64,000 nt of DNA, from the NCBI RefSeq assembly GCF_002575655.3, contig NC_053039.3, positions 373,279,633-373,343,632 of the forward strand, given 5' to 3'. The stretch comes from Aegilops tauschii subsp. strangulata. Taxonomy: Eukaryota; Streptophyta; Magnoliopsida; Poales; Poaceae. The stretch's first letter is position 1. Each line of letters starts with the position of its first letter. A program made the translations under genes and the position numbers. Positions 46,357 to 57,890 of the stretch are shown in pieces. The notes beneath the pieces are model-generated. The model was given only the letters and a program-made list of their open reading frames with translations. It was not told the DNA's origin and searched no databases.

Positions 46357-47310
46357 ACAGCTATATTACATTATCTTCATTGCGCAGAATGCTAGCTGGA
46401 GTGAGGTCTTGCCCTGAAATCTTCTTGGGCTTCTTGGAGATGCGAGACAAGTCCTTAGACTGCACACTGGATTCAGGTGGTGCAGATTACAATGGCTTCA
46501 TGCTTGAAGCCTTTGGAACAACAATAGATTTTGAAGCCTTAGACTTTTTCTTTGGCTTCGGGGGCTCTGGAACATCCTCACGTTCCTCTTCACCCGCAGC
46601 TTCTTCAACTGTGGCCCTTTGTGCAGCGATATGGGGGAGAAGCCCATCAAAGCTATTGAAAGGACCAATGAGATTCTGTTCAACTTCATGACTACCATCT
46701 GGCTTTGGAGCAGCCGTACCAGGGTTGAAGTCAATCCCTAGGTCGTTCTTAATCTGGACTACGGAAGCCCTCGCAAACTGGAAGTTTTGTTCAAATAGTT
46801 CATCTTCACGACACCATCGGAGACTTGATGGGTCAGCATTTTAAGGCGAGGTCCGCTAACCATGCAAGGATAGAAACCCTTTGCAATGGCTTCAGCTTTT
46901 GTCTTGGGGTGGAGCTTCATGTACACAATATCGGCCCATGGTGGCCTCACAGCATTCTTCTTTGCATTCTCAGGAGTAACAAAGTGATACTGAAACCATT
47001 CCTCTACCCAATATCTTCAGATCCATTGGACCCGAGTTTTGCGTTCACCATAGGTTTCTTCAGGGTCAGATTTGTATTGCTCATAGAGATCTGGGGGCTG
47101 GTACAAAGTAGTGTTGTCCCGGCGCTGCCTGCCACCCTTCTTTGTAGATTTCCCGCCAGCCATTGGCTTTAGAATGAAAGGCTTCACAACTTTGTTGGGC
47201 TTCAATCTACTTGTCAGACAAGTGCTGGCTTTAGGTGATTCAATATGATGCTGTAAAAACTCTGCAAATGAATGCAGAGTATGAGAACCAAGGGACTCTC
47301 CCACGGACAT
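46357..47310 (-). pseudogene. Sirevirus env-like gene, N-terminal portion
   Basis: ATG at 47310, four bases after a good acceptor (ttttacag). The first 180 residues are basic (AGGKSTKKGGRQRRD), then a compact region (PPDLYEQYKSDPEETYGERK; FYPCMVSGPRLKMLTHQ). A TGA at 47017-47019 and a frameshift near 46760 break it. The frame then goes on as a Pro/Glu/Lys-rich segment to 46357, where E5 interrupts. It follows Copia pol in the order typical of Sireviruses. Env-like is a positional name; I see no fusion peptide or membrane span. Confidence 0.65.
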
Positions 47311-47314
47311 GTAC

Positions 47315-47891
47315 CTGTAAAAACATTAGAGATGCGAGGGAAGGGGAAGAGGTCATATGCATTCTCAGAAGATTTTGAACATAAATCAGTTTGAAACATT
47401 GACCTCATAGCACAAAGGCATTCACTTATCGATGTGAGTTGGTTCCAGATTTGTACGAATCCATGAATGAGTACAAGTGAGGAATCTAACTACTTGTGAT
47501 GCATAAGTGAACGTGCTTGCAAATTATGAGATGCAGAAAAGGAAAGATCCAGATTTGGAAGTGTGAGAACAGCTTTTGTAAGATGTGGAGATTTCAATGG
47601 ATCAAATAAACAGTAAAAAGTGAGTTCTTATTTACCGCTCGATGAACTGCTAGACGAGAAGGATGGAGGCCGAGCAGTCCGATCTCCCGTGCCCTAACTT
47701 GGAGGCGAAAGACACCTACGGCGGCGACGGGGGGAAGATGTTCGCGGCCGGCGTGAAGACAACGTCGGAGAAGTCGAGGCAGCGAAGCGCTTTGTCTCCG
47801 GCAACGACGGAAGCTAGCGGTGGCGCTAGGGTTTGAGCGAGACGGCGAGGGGGATAAAAGATAATGACCGCAGGGTGGTGAAGTATTTATA
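47315..47891 (-). promoter_or_regulatory. Candidate internal promoter, leader exon and leader intron of the env-like gene
   Basis: On the minus strand a TATAAATA box lies at 47891-47884, followed by a CT-rich leader with the plant-like aaaccctagcgcc. The donor GAGCG|GTAAAT is at 47635 and the acceptor TTTTTACAG ends at 47315, giving a 321-base intron just before the ATG at 47310. No coding frame crosses it. This looks like a plant gene start rather than retroviral splicing. Confidence 0.55.
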
Positions 47892-48277
47892 AGGGAGTAG
47901 GACGACGTGGTGTAATTACTCAGGTGCCCCTGGTGGTTCACATCTGATGGACAAGTGGCAAACATGCAACTTATCGAGAGTTGAGCCACGATCCCATGCG
48001 CACCTGGTTTGTCGAGTGGTCGTTCCGGCTTCTCCGGGATTCAAGCAAAAGGATAGAGATAATAAAAGAAGTTTTAAATGTGTCTCTGTATCTTCAGCTG
48101 ACAAGGACACAATGAAGACATTCGACATGTGTTAATAGAATGCATATGAAGAGACAGAGAGAATTAGAGAGATAAGCACAAAATGGGTTAGGGTCCGATG
48201 ACATTCACTTTGTGCAAAAAATGGCAACTTGAAGATATAGCTATAAGTGAATGTTGTAGAGGACAGAACAGATACGG

Positions 48278-48314
48278 ATATATATATATGTATATATATG
48301 TATATATATATATG

Positions 48315-48359
<45 letters not shown>
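48278..48359. repeat. TA microsatellite with interspersed TG
   Basis: About 80 bases of alternating TA, broken by single G bases at spacings of about 10-16 in the left half. Lies between Sirevirus pol and the env-like leader. Confidence 0.95.
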
Positions 48360-48361
<2 letters not shown>

Positions 48362-48702
48362 ATGACGACCAAATCAATATTGTGGAGATAAATCTTGAAG
48401 ATAAACTAATGTTGAAGACAAACTAACTATGAAGATAATGAAATCATAACGCCAAGTGAAAATCTTCAAGAAAGGTTGGTGGTGGCGTTACCCACCGTAT
48501 AGGAAATATTAGACCGAGACAGGGCGCACAATTATCGTGGCGCTCCGAAGTCAAATTCCACATTAATGTATTCACACTCAGAGGGCAAGTCTTCATGAAT
48601 TGAAGATATACGTTACTTCGTGTGTTGCGCACCTAAGTCATCAATATGCATAAGCGTTAGGATGTGTGACCATTCACAGGACATTCGAGGATTATAGGAT
48701 AT

Positions 48703-50404
48703 TTAGCTCACACCGCAACTTGCAAAACCTTTTCTCATCCAAGGGCTTAAGACATATGCCAATTGCTCTTCAGTGTTCACGTGAATGATAACAATGTCTT
48801 CCTTCAACACATGATTTGTGAGAAAGTGATGACGGATCTGAATGTGCTTTGTCTTTGAGTGCTGAACATGATTGTGAGCTATCTTGATGGTGCTTTCATT
48901 GTCGCAGTAGAGGGTCACATGCTTCATGTTGATGCCATAATCCTTGAGGGTTTGCTTCATCCAGAGAAGCTGAGCGCAACAAGATCCAGCAGCAATGTAT
49001 TCAGATTCAGCAGTGGAGTGTGATACACAGTTCTGCTTCTTTGAAGACCAATAGACAAGAGATCGTCAAAAAAGTGACATGTGCCTGATGTGGACTTGCG
49101 ATCCACCTTGTCACCAGCATAATCAGCATCTGAGAATCCAACTAGATCAAACTCCGAGCCCTTTGGATACCATAATCCTAGCGTTGGGTGTGAGCCAAAT
49201 ATCGAAGTATTCGCTTCACCGCGAGGTGATGCGATTCCTTTGGTGCCGCTTGGAATCGGGCACACACGCAAACGCTAAGCATTATATCTGGCCTAGATGC
49301 ACATAAGTATAATGAAGAACCAATCATGGAGCGGTATACCTTTTGATCGAACTCTTTACCATTGTCTTCGGACCCCAATTGGCCTTTGGTTGCCATTGGC
49401 GTCTGTACCCTTTGCAGTCTTGCATTCTAAACTTCTTCAGGCAATCTTTGAGGTATTTTTCTTGTGATATGAAGATGCCATTTCTCTGTTGATGGATTTG
49501 AAGACCAAGAAAGAACTTCAGCTCTGCCATCATGGACATCTGATATTGTTCTTACATCATATGCCCAAACTCATCACTCTTATCAGTGCAGCCGAAGATA
49601 ATGTGATCCACATAGATTTGGCATACAAACAGTTCTCCATCATATGTCTTCGTGAAGAGAGTGGGATCCAGAGAACCAGGTTTGAAGCCTTTGTACTTCA
49701 TGAAGTCTTTGAGTGTGTCATACCAAGCGCGAGGTGCTTGTTTGAGGCCATACAGTGCCTTGTTGAGTTTGTAGACCATAACAAGACGCTTTGGATCTTC
49801 AAAGCCAGGTGGTTGAGCTACATATACTTCTTCAATTTTTCCATTAATGAAGGCACTCTTCACGTCCACTTGATATAGAAGGATGTTGTTGTGGTTAGCA
49901 TAGGCTAGCAGTATATGAATGGCTTCTAGCCTAGCCACGGGAGCAAAGGTTTCATCGAAGTCAATTCCTTCCACTTGTGTATAGCCTTGGGCAACAGACG
50001 AGCTTTGTTTCTGACAACTTGACCATGTTCATCTTGCTTGTTGCGATAGATCCATTTGTTCCAATAATATTGTGCTAGCGAGGATCAGGACGTTTGACTA
50101 GCTCCCAGACATTGTTCAGCTCAAACTGTTGAAGATCTTCTTGCATAGCTTGAATCCATTCAGGTTCCATGAAGGCTTCATCAACTTTCTTGGGTTCAGA
50201 TATAGAGACAAATGCAAAGTGCCCACAAAAATTAGCTAGCTGTGTCGCTCTTGATCAAGTGAGAGGACCAGGTGCCTTGATACTGTCGATGATCTTCTCA
50301 ATCTGAACTTCATTGGCAACCCGAGGATGAGTAGGGCGAAGACTTTGCTCTTGCTGATTACTGGCATCATCTTCAACATTATCTTCGGACTGAGCATTGT
50401 CTTC
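48703..50404 (-). pseudogene. Sirevirus Copia RT and RNase H (partial pol)
   Basis: RT from [15 protein letters not shown] through [23 protein letters not shown] and [13 protein letters not shown] to the catalytic region, where the usual YVDD reads YVDH (in [10 protein letters not shown]), so the second catalytic Asp is lost. RT continues with FFLGLQIHQ and then RNase H motifs: SDADYAGDKVDRKSTSG, LYCDNESTIKIAHN, and HIQIRHHF. It would copy element RNA if intact. Breaks include a stop at 49552, frameshifts near 49324 and 48960. The start and integrase are cut off by the Sabrina-like insertion at 50405. Confidence 0.9.
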
Positions 50405-51987
50405 TGATACGTCTCCAATGCATCTATAATTTTTTATTGTTCCATGCTATTTTATTATCTGTTTTGGATGTTTTATATGCATTAATAAGCTATTTTATAT
50501 GATTTTTGGGACTAACCTATTAACCTAGAGCCTAGTGCCAGTTCATGTTTTTTCCTTGTTTTAGAGTTTCGTAGAAAAGGAATATCAAACGGAATGAAAC
50601 TTTCGTGATGATTTTTCTCGGACGAGAAGACATCCAGAGGACTTGGAGTACACGTCAGGAAAGCCACGAGGCAGCCACAAGGATGGAGGGCATGCCCAGG
50701 GGGTAGGGCGTGCCCCCACCCTTGTGGGCCCCTCGTGACTCCACCAACCTATTTCTTCCACCTATATATTCTCAGATATTCCAAAACCTACTAGGAGAGC
50801 CACGAAGACACTTTTCCATCGCCGCAACCTTCTGTACCAGTGAGATCCCATCTAGGGGCCTTTTCCGGCGTCCTGCCAGATGAGGATTCAATCACGGAGG
50901 GCTTCTACATCAACACCATTGCCTCTCCGATAAAGCATGAGTAGTTTACCACAGACCTACGGGTCCATAGCTAGTAGCTAGATGGCTTCTTCTCTCTCTT
51001 TGATTCTCAATACCATATTCTCCTTGATGTTCTTGGAGATTTATTTGATGTAATACTCTTTTTGCGGTGTGTTTGCCGAGATCCTATGAATTGTGGATTT
51101 ATGATCAGCTTATCTACGAATATTATTTGAATCTCCTCTGAATTCTTATATGCATGATTTGATATCTTAGAAAGTCTCTTCGAACTATCGATTTGGTTTG
51201 GCCAACTAGATTGGTTTTTCTTGCAATGGGAGAAGTGCTTAGCTTTGGGTTCAATCTTACGGTGCTTCATCCCAGTGACAGAAGGGGAACCGACACGTAT
51301 TGTATTGTTGCCATCGAGGATAAGAAGATGGGGTTTTCATCATATTGCTTGAGTTTATACCGCTACATCATGTCATCTTACTTAATGCGTTACTCTGTTC
51401 TTCATGAACTTAATACTCTAGATGCAGGCAGGAGTCGGTCGATGTGTGGAGTAATAGTAGTAGATGCAGGCAGGAGTCGGTCTACTTGATACAGACGTGA
51501 TGCCTATATTCATGATCATTGCCTTGGATATCGTCATAACTTTGTGCTTTTCTATCAATTGCTCGGCAGTAATTTGTTCACCCACCGTAATATTTTCTAT
51601 ATTGAGAGAAGCCTCTAGTCAAACCTATGGCCCCCGGGTCTACTTTCCATCATATAAGTTTCCGATCTAAAATTTTAGTTTCCTATTTACTTCCTTTGCA
51701 ATCTTTTACTTTCCATTCCATAAACCAAAAAAACCAAAAACAATACTTTTACCGTTTATCCATCTCTATCAGATCTCACTTTGCAAATAACAGTGAAGCG
51801 ATTGACAACCCCTTTATCGCGTTGGGTGCAAGCTGGTGATTGTTTGTGCAGGTATTTGGTAACTTGTGCATTATCTCCTACTGGATTGATACCTTGGTTC
51901 TCAAAACTGAGGGAAATTCTTACTCTACTTTGCTGCATCATCCTTTCCTCTTCAAGGGAAAAACCAACGCAAGCTTAAGAGGTAGCA
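50405..51987 (+). repeat. 5' LTR of the Sabrina-like element
   Basis: 1583 bp, starts TGATACGTCTCCAATGC and ends AGAGGTAGCA. The start, the TATATAT near 50763 and the sequence around 51230-51480 match Sabrina LTRs as I remember them. Contains a partial tandem unit (gatgcaggcaggagtcggtc) at 51421 and 51463. Confidence 0.88.
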
Positions 51988-51998
51988 AGAAGAATCTC

Positions 51999-52016
51999 TA
52001 GCGCCGTTGCCGGGGA
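51999..52016 (+). other. Primer binding site of the Sabrina-like element
   Basis: tagcgccgttgccgggga, one base off the tRNA-Asp site seen in E4 (tggcgccgttgccgggga). Confidence 0.85.
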
Positions 52017-52188
52017 GATCTACGCCAAGCCAAGACATACCAAGTACCCATCATAAACTCTCATCTCTCACATTACATTTTTTGCCATTCGCCTCTCATT
52101 TTCCTCTCCCCCACTTCTAAAATGATTTTCGAAAAGATTTGCCTTTTCTTCGCCCCTATTCCGTTCGTCTTCTTCTCTTGCTTTTTGC

Positions 52189-53699
52189 ATGCTCGTGTGT
52201 TGGATTGCTTGCTTGTCACCAAATTGTGACTTTTCCAATACTAACAACAATGATTTTATTAGTACTCCGATTGCTCCCGCTACTAATGCGGAATCTTGTG
52301 AAATCAACACCGCTTTGTTGAATCTCGTTATGAAAGATCAATTTTCCGGCCTTCCCAATGAAGATGCCGCATCCCATCTTTATAATTTCGTTGATTTGTG
52401 TGATATGCAAAAGAAAAATGATGTGGATAATGATATTGTTAAATTGAAGCTATTTCCGTTCTCGCTTCGAGATCGTGCTAAAACTTGGTTTTCATCTTTG
52501 CCTAAAAATAGTATTCATTCACGGAATAAGGGTAAAGATGCTTTTATTTCCAAGTATTTTCCTCCCGCTAAGGTCATCTCCCTTAGGAACGATGTTATGA
52601 ATTTTAAGAAACTTGATCATGAACATGTTGTACAATCTTTGGAGAGGATGACATTAATGATATGAAATTGCCCTACGCATGGTTTGAATTTGTGGATGAT
52701 TATACAAAAAATTTATGCCAGGTTGAATTTTGCTTCTAGAAATCTTTTAGATTCGGCCGCAGGAGGTACTTTTATGGAAATTACTTTAGGAGAAGCTATC
52801 AAACTCCTAGATAATATTATGGTTAATTATTCTCAATGGCATACCGAAAGATCTTCCACTAGTAAAAAAGTGCATGCAATTGAAGAGATTAATGTTTTGA
52901 GCGGAAAGATGGATGAGCTTATGAAATTATTTGCTAGCAAGCGTGCTACTATTAATCCTAATGATATGCCTTTGTCTACTTTGATTGAGAATAATAATGA
53001 ATCTATGGATGTGAATTTTGTTGGTAGGAACAGTTTTGGTAAAAACGTGTATAGAGGTAATTTAACCCTAAGCCGTTTCCTAGTAATTCCTCTAATAATT
53101 ATGGTAATTCCTACAACAATTCATATGGAAATTATAATAAGATGCCCTCTGAATTTGAGAATAGTGTTAAAGAATTTATGAGTTTGCAAAAGAATTTCAA
53201 TGCTTTGATTGAAGAAAAATTGCTTAAGATTGATGATTTGGCTAGGAACCTGGATAGAATTTCTCTTGATGTTGATTCTTTGAAACTTATATCTATTTCG
53301 CCCAAGCATGATATCAATGAGTCTCTCAAAGCTATGAGAATTTCCATGGATGAGTGCAAGGAAAGAACCGCTAAGCTACGTGCAAAAAAGGATTGGTTTA
53401 TAAAAGCGTGTTCTTCTAGTTTCCGTGAAAATAATGATGAAGATCTTAAAGTAATTGATGTGAATCCTATTGAATCTTTGTTTTCCAATATAAATCTTGA
53501 AAAATATGGGACTGGAGATGAGTCAACTTTAGTTAGAAGGCGACCCAATGATTCGGAGTTTTTAGATCTTGATGCAAAAATTGATAAAAGTGGTATTGAA
53601 GAGGTCAAAACTTTAGGTAGTAATGAACCCACTCCTTTGGATTTCATGGAATTTAATTATGATAATTGTTCTTTAATAGATTGTATTTCCTTGTTGTAA
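52189..53699 (+). pseudogene. gag: Sabrina-like gag
   Basis: Athila-type gag. The core runs NEDAASHLYNFVDLCDM, KLKLFPFSLRDRAKTWFSSLP, and FISKYFPPAKV; a second part (52684-53181) contains GTFMEITLGEAIKLLDN and VHAIEEINVLSGKMDELM; the third (53142-53699) is helical. Parts one and two are in one frame, split by TGA at 52663-52665; a frameshift lies near 53060-53140; TAA at 53697-53699 separates it from the protease in the same frame. The N-terminal start is unclear. It would form the particle shell. Confidence 0.85.
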
Positions 53700-53702
53700 T
53701 CC

Positions 53703-54174
53703 ATGTTGAATATTCCTCATGCTTGTAATCAAAACAAAGCTTTTATTAAACATATCGTTGATGCTATGATGCAATCCTTTGAAGAAAAGCTTGAATTGGA
53801 AGTTTCTATTCCTAAAAGACTTTATGATGAGTGGGAACCTACTATTAAGATTAAGGTTAAAGATAATGAGTGCCATGCTTTGTGTGATTTGGGTGCTAGT
53901 ATTTCCACGATTCCAAAAACTCTTTGTGATGTGCTAGCTTTCCGTGAATTTGATGATTGTTCCTTAAATTTGAATCTTGCGGATTCCACTATTAAGAAAC
54001 CTATGGGAAGGATTAATGATGTTCTTATTGTTGCAAATAGGAATTTTTGTGCCCGTAGATTTCATTGTTCTTGATATAGATTGCAATCCTACATGTCCTA
54101 TTATTCTTGGTAGACCTTTCCTTAGAACGATTGGCGCAATTATTGATATGAAAGAAGGAAACATTATATTTTAA
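53703..54174 (+). pseudogene. Sabrina-like aspartic protease
   Basis: Retropepsin-like fold of Athila elements: CHALCDLGASISTIPKTL with the catalytic Asp in DLGAS, then DFIVLDIDCNPTCPIILGRPFL. A frameshift near 54040 joins the two frames (53703-54074 and 53977-54174). Follows gag in frame after the TAA at 53697. No RT downstream. Confidence 0.85.
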
Positions 54175-54484
54175 TCTCCGTTAAGGAAAGGCATGGAACA
54201 CTTCCAAGAAAGAAAATTAAATTGCCTTATGAATCTATTATGAGAGTCACTTATGGATTGCATACCAAAGATGAGAATACTTAGATCTATTCATGTTTTA
54301 TGCCTAGCTAAGGGCGTTAAACAATAGCGCTTGTTGGGAGGCAACCCAATTTTATTTTTTGTTTTTCCTTTTTAAGTTCTGTTTTGCAATAAATTATTCA
54401 TCTAACCTCTGGTTAGATGTGCTTTTGTGTTTTAATTAGTGTTTGTGCCAAGTAAGACCTTTGGGATAGCTTACGGTGATAGGT
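54175..54484 (+). other. Post-protease conserved block of the Sabrina-like element
   Basis: Contains ctaagggcgttaaacaatag and ttgggaggcaacccaatttt (54307-54353), a block I know from Athila-type elements. The right end abuts the LTR at 54485. Confidence 0.65.
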
Positions 54485-56354
54485 TGTGACAGCCTGGTTT
54501 TTACCCCCCTCTTCTTTTTCTGATTTTGATTTGTCTTTTATTTGAATTTGGGTTTTTGGATCATTTCAGTTGGACTTAAACACTTGGGCATAACCTTGAT
54601 TTTCACCCAAGTGGCTCACCTCTCCCCAAGCCATCATTTCTTCTCTGGTTAATCCCAAAATAATCTTAGGAATATTTTTCTTAAATGAAAAATATTCATT
54701 TCCTCCTCTAAAACCCTAATCAGCAACATGTGCTCCAAAGCAACCTCCATTTTTCTTGCCCACAAAAATCTTTGAAAATTCCCAAATATTGTTGGAACCC
54801 TAGGGCACCTCCCTGAGCAAAAATATTGCATCACTTTTTGGAATATTTTTGCTACAGAAAATATTTTCTGTTGTGGTCAGAAAAGCCAGTTTCGACAGCA
54901 AGTACCATTTTCCTTGATCAAATGAGGTTAATTTTTCTTGAGCATCATTACCCTCCTAAGAAACTGCTGACCACCAAAAATCAGCCACAAACACTCTCTG
55001 GTTTGATCACAATCAACTCCACAAGTTTCTGACAAGAAACTTAACAGGAAGAAACCGACTCCCACAGCGCACCTGTGATCAACTCAAACCCATGGAGTGA
55101 CTTAGCTCATCAAGGACTACACGCCACACACGAATTTATGGCAAGCCGTGGCTCTATGCTAGAGCTCGCGCGGTGACCACGCGTGTGCATGATGACAACG
55201 TGCTAGGCGACGCGCTCTGGCTACCGCAGCACGCTCTGTTCAGCGCGTGCTCGCTGCCCCGGCTGCCACACCTTGCCAAACCGCGTCCCCATCCTCGTAT
55301 CCACCTCCTAAACTCTACCCTAGCGCTCGCCGACGCCGGAGCTCGCCGCAGCGAGCACGGGCACGACGCGGCCAAGCCAACAGTGCGCCCGTGCCCCTGT
55401 GCTCGTCGCGTACCGCGCTCCTGTGCTCGTCGCTGCCCGCCCACAGTTCCCGCGTGATCCCCGGCGCCTTATCCCCCTCTCACTGACGCCATTCGTCGCC
55501 GGGCGCCACTCCAGAGAGCTCCGGCGAGCTCTCGATCCCCGCCTCAGCCTCGCCTATAAATAGAGCCCTCCCGAGCTCATTTCTCTCCACTCACACACTC
55601 ATCACACCTCCACACCACCGTAGGAAGCCGCAGCCCGGCCGGGCAGGCCTCTGGCCGCTGCCCCGCCCCGAGCTCACCGGCGATCCCCGTCCACTGCCCC
55701 TACCTCTGCAGAGCCGCTCGTGCTCCACTGACCTCTCCGGCGTGTCCGTGGTGGCCCACTGGTGCGTGTTGGTGCCGTTAGAGCTACTGGACCAGCCCTG
55801 CCTCGCCGGAATCGCCATCTCTGACGAGCCCCGCCTGCTGCCGCCGCTGGAGAGCCTCGCTCCGACCCCGTCCGGCCACCCCTAGCCATGCTATGGGTAC
55901 GGGCAGGTGCGCCTCAACCTCCTCTTGCTTCCTCTCCTTCTGGATCTGGCCGCCGACCTCTCCTCGCCGGAGAAACGCCGGCGCGTCGCCGCCCCGTCTC
56001 TGTTTCTCTCTCTCTCCACCCCTCTAACCTGACCACTTGGGCCCGCGCTGTCAGCCACTTAAGCCGCTCCCGAAGCTGTATGAGTGGTGGCGCCCCATGG
56101 GTTTACGTCTTCGACGCCACCCCCTCCCCAGTTTCTGTTTTTATTTAAATTCAATTCAAATTATCCAGAGAACTTCAAACAGCCACAACTCTTTAACCAT
56201 AAGCCCAAATGAAGTGATTCTTTTTGCATTGTGTTCTTAATGAAAAGATCTAGCAGCTCTCCAAAAATGAGATTTTTTTAAATTATTTTCAGAAGGTGAA
56301 GCTTGTCGTGAGGATCACTCGGAGGAGTGTGAACCTCATCTGCACTAAGGCAAG
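54485..56354 (+). repeat. Unclassified LTR, left part, interrupted at 56355
   Basis: Starts TGTGACAGCCTGG; the five bases before it are taggt. It has an AT-rich first half, then a GC-rich part and a TATAAATA box at 55555-55562, which suggests a plus-strand LTR promoter. The GC-rich frames at 55150-56150 are low-complexity and I do not call a gene. A WHAM-like element interrupts it at 56355 (TSD half gcaag, 56350-56354). The rest lies beyond the window, so LTR is inferred from the TG start and context. Confidence 0.55.
55555..55562 (+). promoter_or_regulatory. TATA box in the unclassified LTR
   Basis: TATAAATA in cgcctataaatagagccc, followed by CT-rich leader-like sequence. Confidence 0.6.
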
Positions 56355-57876
56355 TGATGACCCACAAGAATAGGGGATCCATCATAGTCCTTTCGATAAG
56401 TAAGAGTGTTGAACCCAACGAGGAGCAGAAGGAAAAGATAAGCGGTTTTCAGCAAGGTATTCTCTGCAAGCACTGAAATAAGTGGTAACAGATAGTTTTG
56501 TGATAGGATAATTCGTAACGAGCAACAAGTAACAAAAGTAAATAAAGTGCAGCAAGATGGCCCAATCCTTTTTGTAGCAAAGGACAAGCCCGGACAAAGT
56601 CTTATATAGAGAAAAGCGCTCCCCAGGACACATGGGAATTATCGTCAAGCTAGCTTTCATCACGTTCATATGATTTGCATTCGGTACTTTGATAATTTGA
56701 TATGTGGGTGGACCGGTGCTTGGGTGCTGTTCTTACTTGAACAAGCATCCCACTTATGATTAACCTCTATTGCAAGCATCCGCAACTACAACAAAAGTAT
56801 TAAGGTAAACCTAACCATAGCATGAAACATATGGATCCAAATCAGCCCCTTATGAAGCAACGCATAAACTAGGGTTTAAGCTTCTGTCACTCTAGCAACC
56901 CATCATCTACTTATTACTTCCCAATGCCTTCCTCTAGGCCCAAATAATGGTGAAGTGTTATGTAGTCGACGTTCACATAACACCACTAGAGGCTAGAGAA
57001 CATACATCTCATCAAAATATCAAATGAATACCAAATTCACATGACTACTAATAGCAAGACTTCTCCCATGTCCTCAGGAACAAACGTAACTACTCACAAA
57101 GCATATTCATGTTCATAATCAGAGGGGCCTTAATATGCATAAAGGATCTGAACATATGATCTTCCACCAAATAAACCAACTAGCATCAACTACAAAGAGT
57201 AATCAACACTACTAGCAACCTACTAGTACCAATCCTGGACTTGGAGACAAGAATTGGATACAAGAGATGAACTAGGATTTTGAGAGGAGATGGTGCTGGT
57301 GAAGATGTTGATGGAGATTGCCCTCTCCCGATGAGAGGAGTGTTGGTGATGACGATGGCGATGATTTCCCCCTCCCGGAGGGAAGTGTCCCCGGTAGAAC
57401 AGCTCTGCCGGAGCCCTAGATTGGTTCCGCCAAGGTTCCGCCTCGTGGCGGCGGAGTCTCGTCCCGAAAGGTTGCTTATGATTTTTTTCCTCGACGAAAG
57501 ACTTCATATAGCAGAAGATGGCCACCGGAGAGCCAACAGGGGCCCACGAGGCAGGGGGCGCGCCCTGGGGGGTAGGGCGCGCCCCCACCCTCGTGGCCAG
57601 GTGGGCCCCCCTCTGACTTACTTCTTCCGCTCAATATTTTTTATTATTTCAAAAAATAACTTTCGTGGAGTTTCCGGACTTTTGGAGTTGTGCAGAATAG
57701 GTCTCTAATATTTGCTCCTTTTCCAGCCCATAATTCCAGCTGCCGGCATTCTCCCTCCTTATGTAAACCTTGTAAAATAAGAGAGAATATGCATAGCTAT
57801 TGTGACATAACGTGTAATAACAGCCTATAATGCAATAAATATTGATACAAAAGCATGATGCAAAATGGACGTATCA
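56355..57876 (-). repeat. 3' LTR of the WHAM-like element
   Basis: 1522 bp, plus-strand TGATGACCCACAAG to GGACGTATCA. It shares the ends and the ctaccctcgtgg-type GC block with other Athila LTRs in the window. Confidence 0.88.
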
Positions 57877-57890
57877 ACTCCCCCAAGCTT
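57877..57890 (-). other. Polypurine tract of the WHAM-like element
   Basis: Plus-strand actcccccaagctt (aagcttgggggagt on the minus strand) directly next to the LTR start. A second copy lies at 59388-59401. Confidence 0.8.

Larger units (their letters stand above)
25148..50404 (-). mobile_element. Copia/Sirevirus (Maximus-like) in reverse, with env-like gene, heavily interrupted
   Basis: Reads right to left. RT and RNase H of Copia type (50404-48703), then an envelope-like gene, then the polypurine tract and 3' LTR (25148-26490). A gene downstream of Copia pol is the mark of Sireviruses; Maximus is the usual Triticeae family. Internal insertions: E4 (26619-34090), a BARE1/Angela-like solo LTR (34297-35659) and E5 (39079-46351). 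A Sabrina-like element cuts it at 50405, so gag, protease, integrase and the 5' LTR are outside the window. All coding parts have stops or frameshifts. Confidence 0.82.
50405..54484 (+). mobile_element. Sabrina-like Athila-class element, 5' part; gag-protease only
   Basis: 5' LTR, tRNA-Asp primer site, gag and protease in the plus direction. No RT or integrase follows the protease; instead the block ctaagggcgttaaa ... gggaggcaacccaa, which I know from the 3' part of Athila-like elements, comes at once. So it appears non-autonomous, as I recall for Sabrina. It inserted into Sirevirus pol (left TSD would be tcttc, 50400-50404). It is interrupted at 54485 by another LTR, and its 3' LTR is outside the window. 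Confidence 0.85.

Noticed and set aside
48132..48377. ORF with long Tyr-Ile repeats
   Set aside because: It is only the translation of the TA microsatellite at 48278-48359.
55150..56150. GC-rich frames that could be taken for a host gene's first exon after a TATA box
   Set aside because: They sit inside the LTR beginning at 54485, have no recognisable domain, and the TATA box with CT-rich leader is as expected for an LTR promoter.
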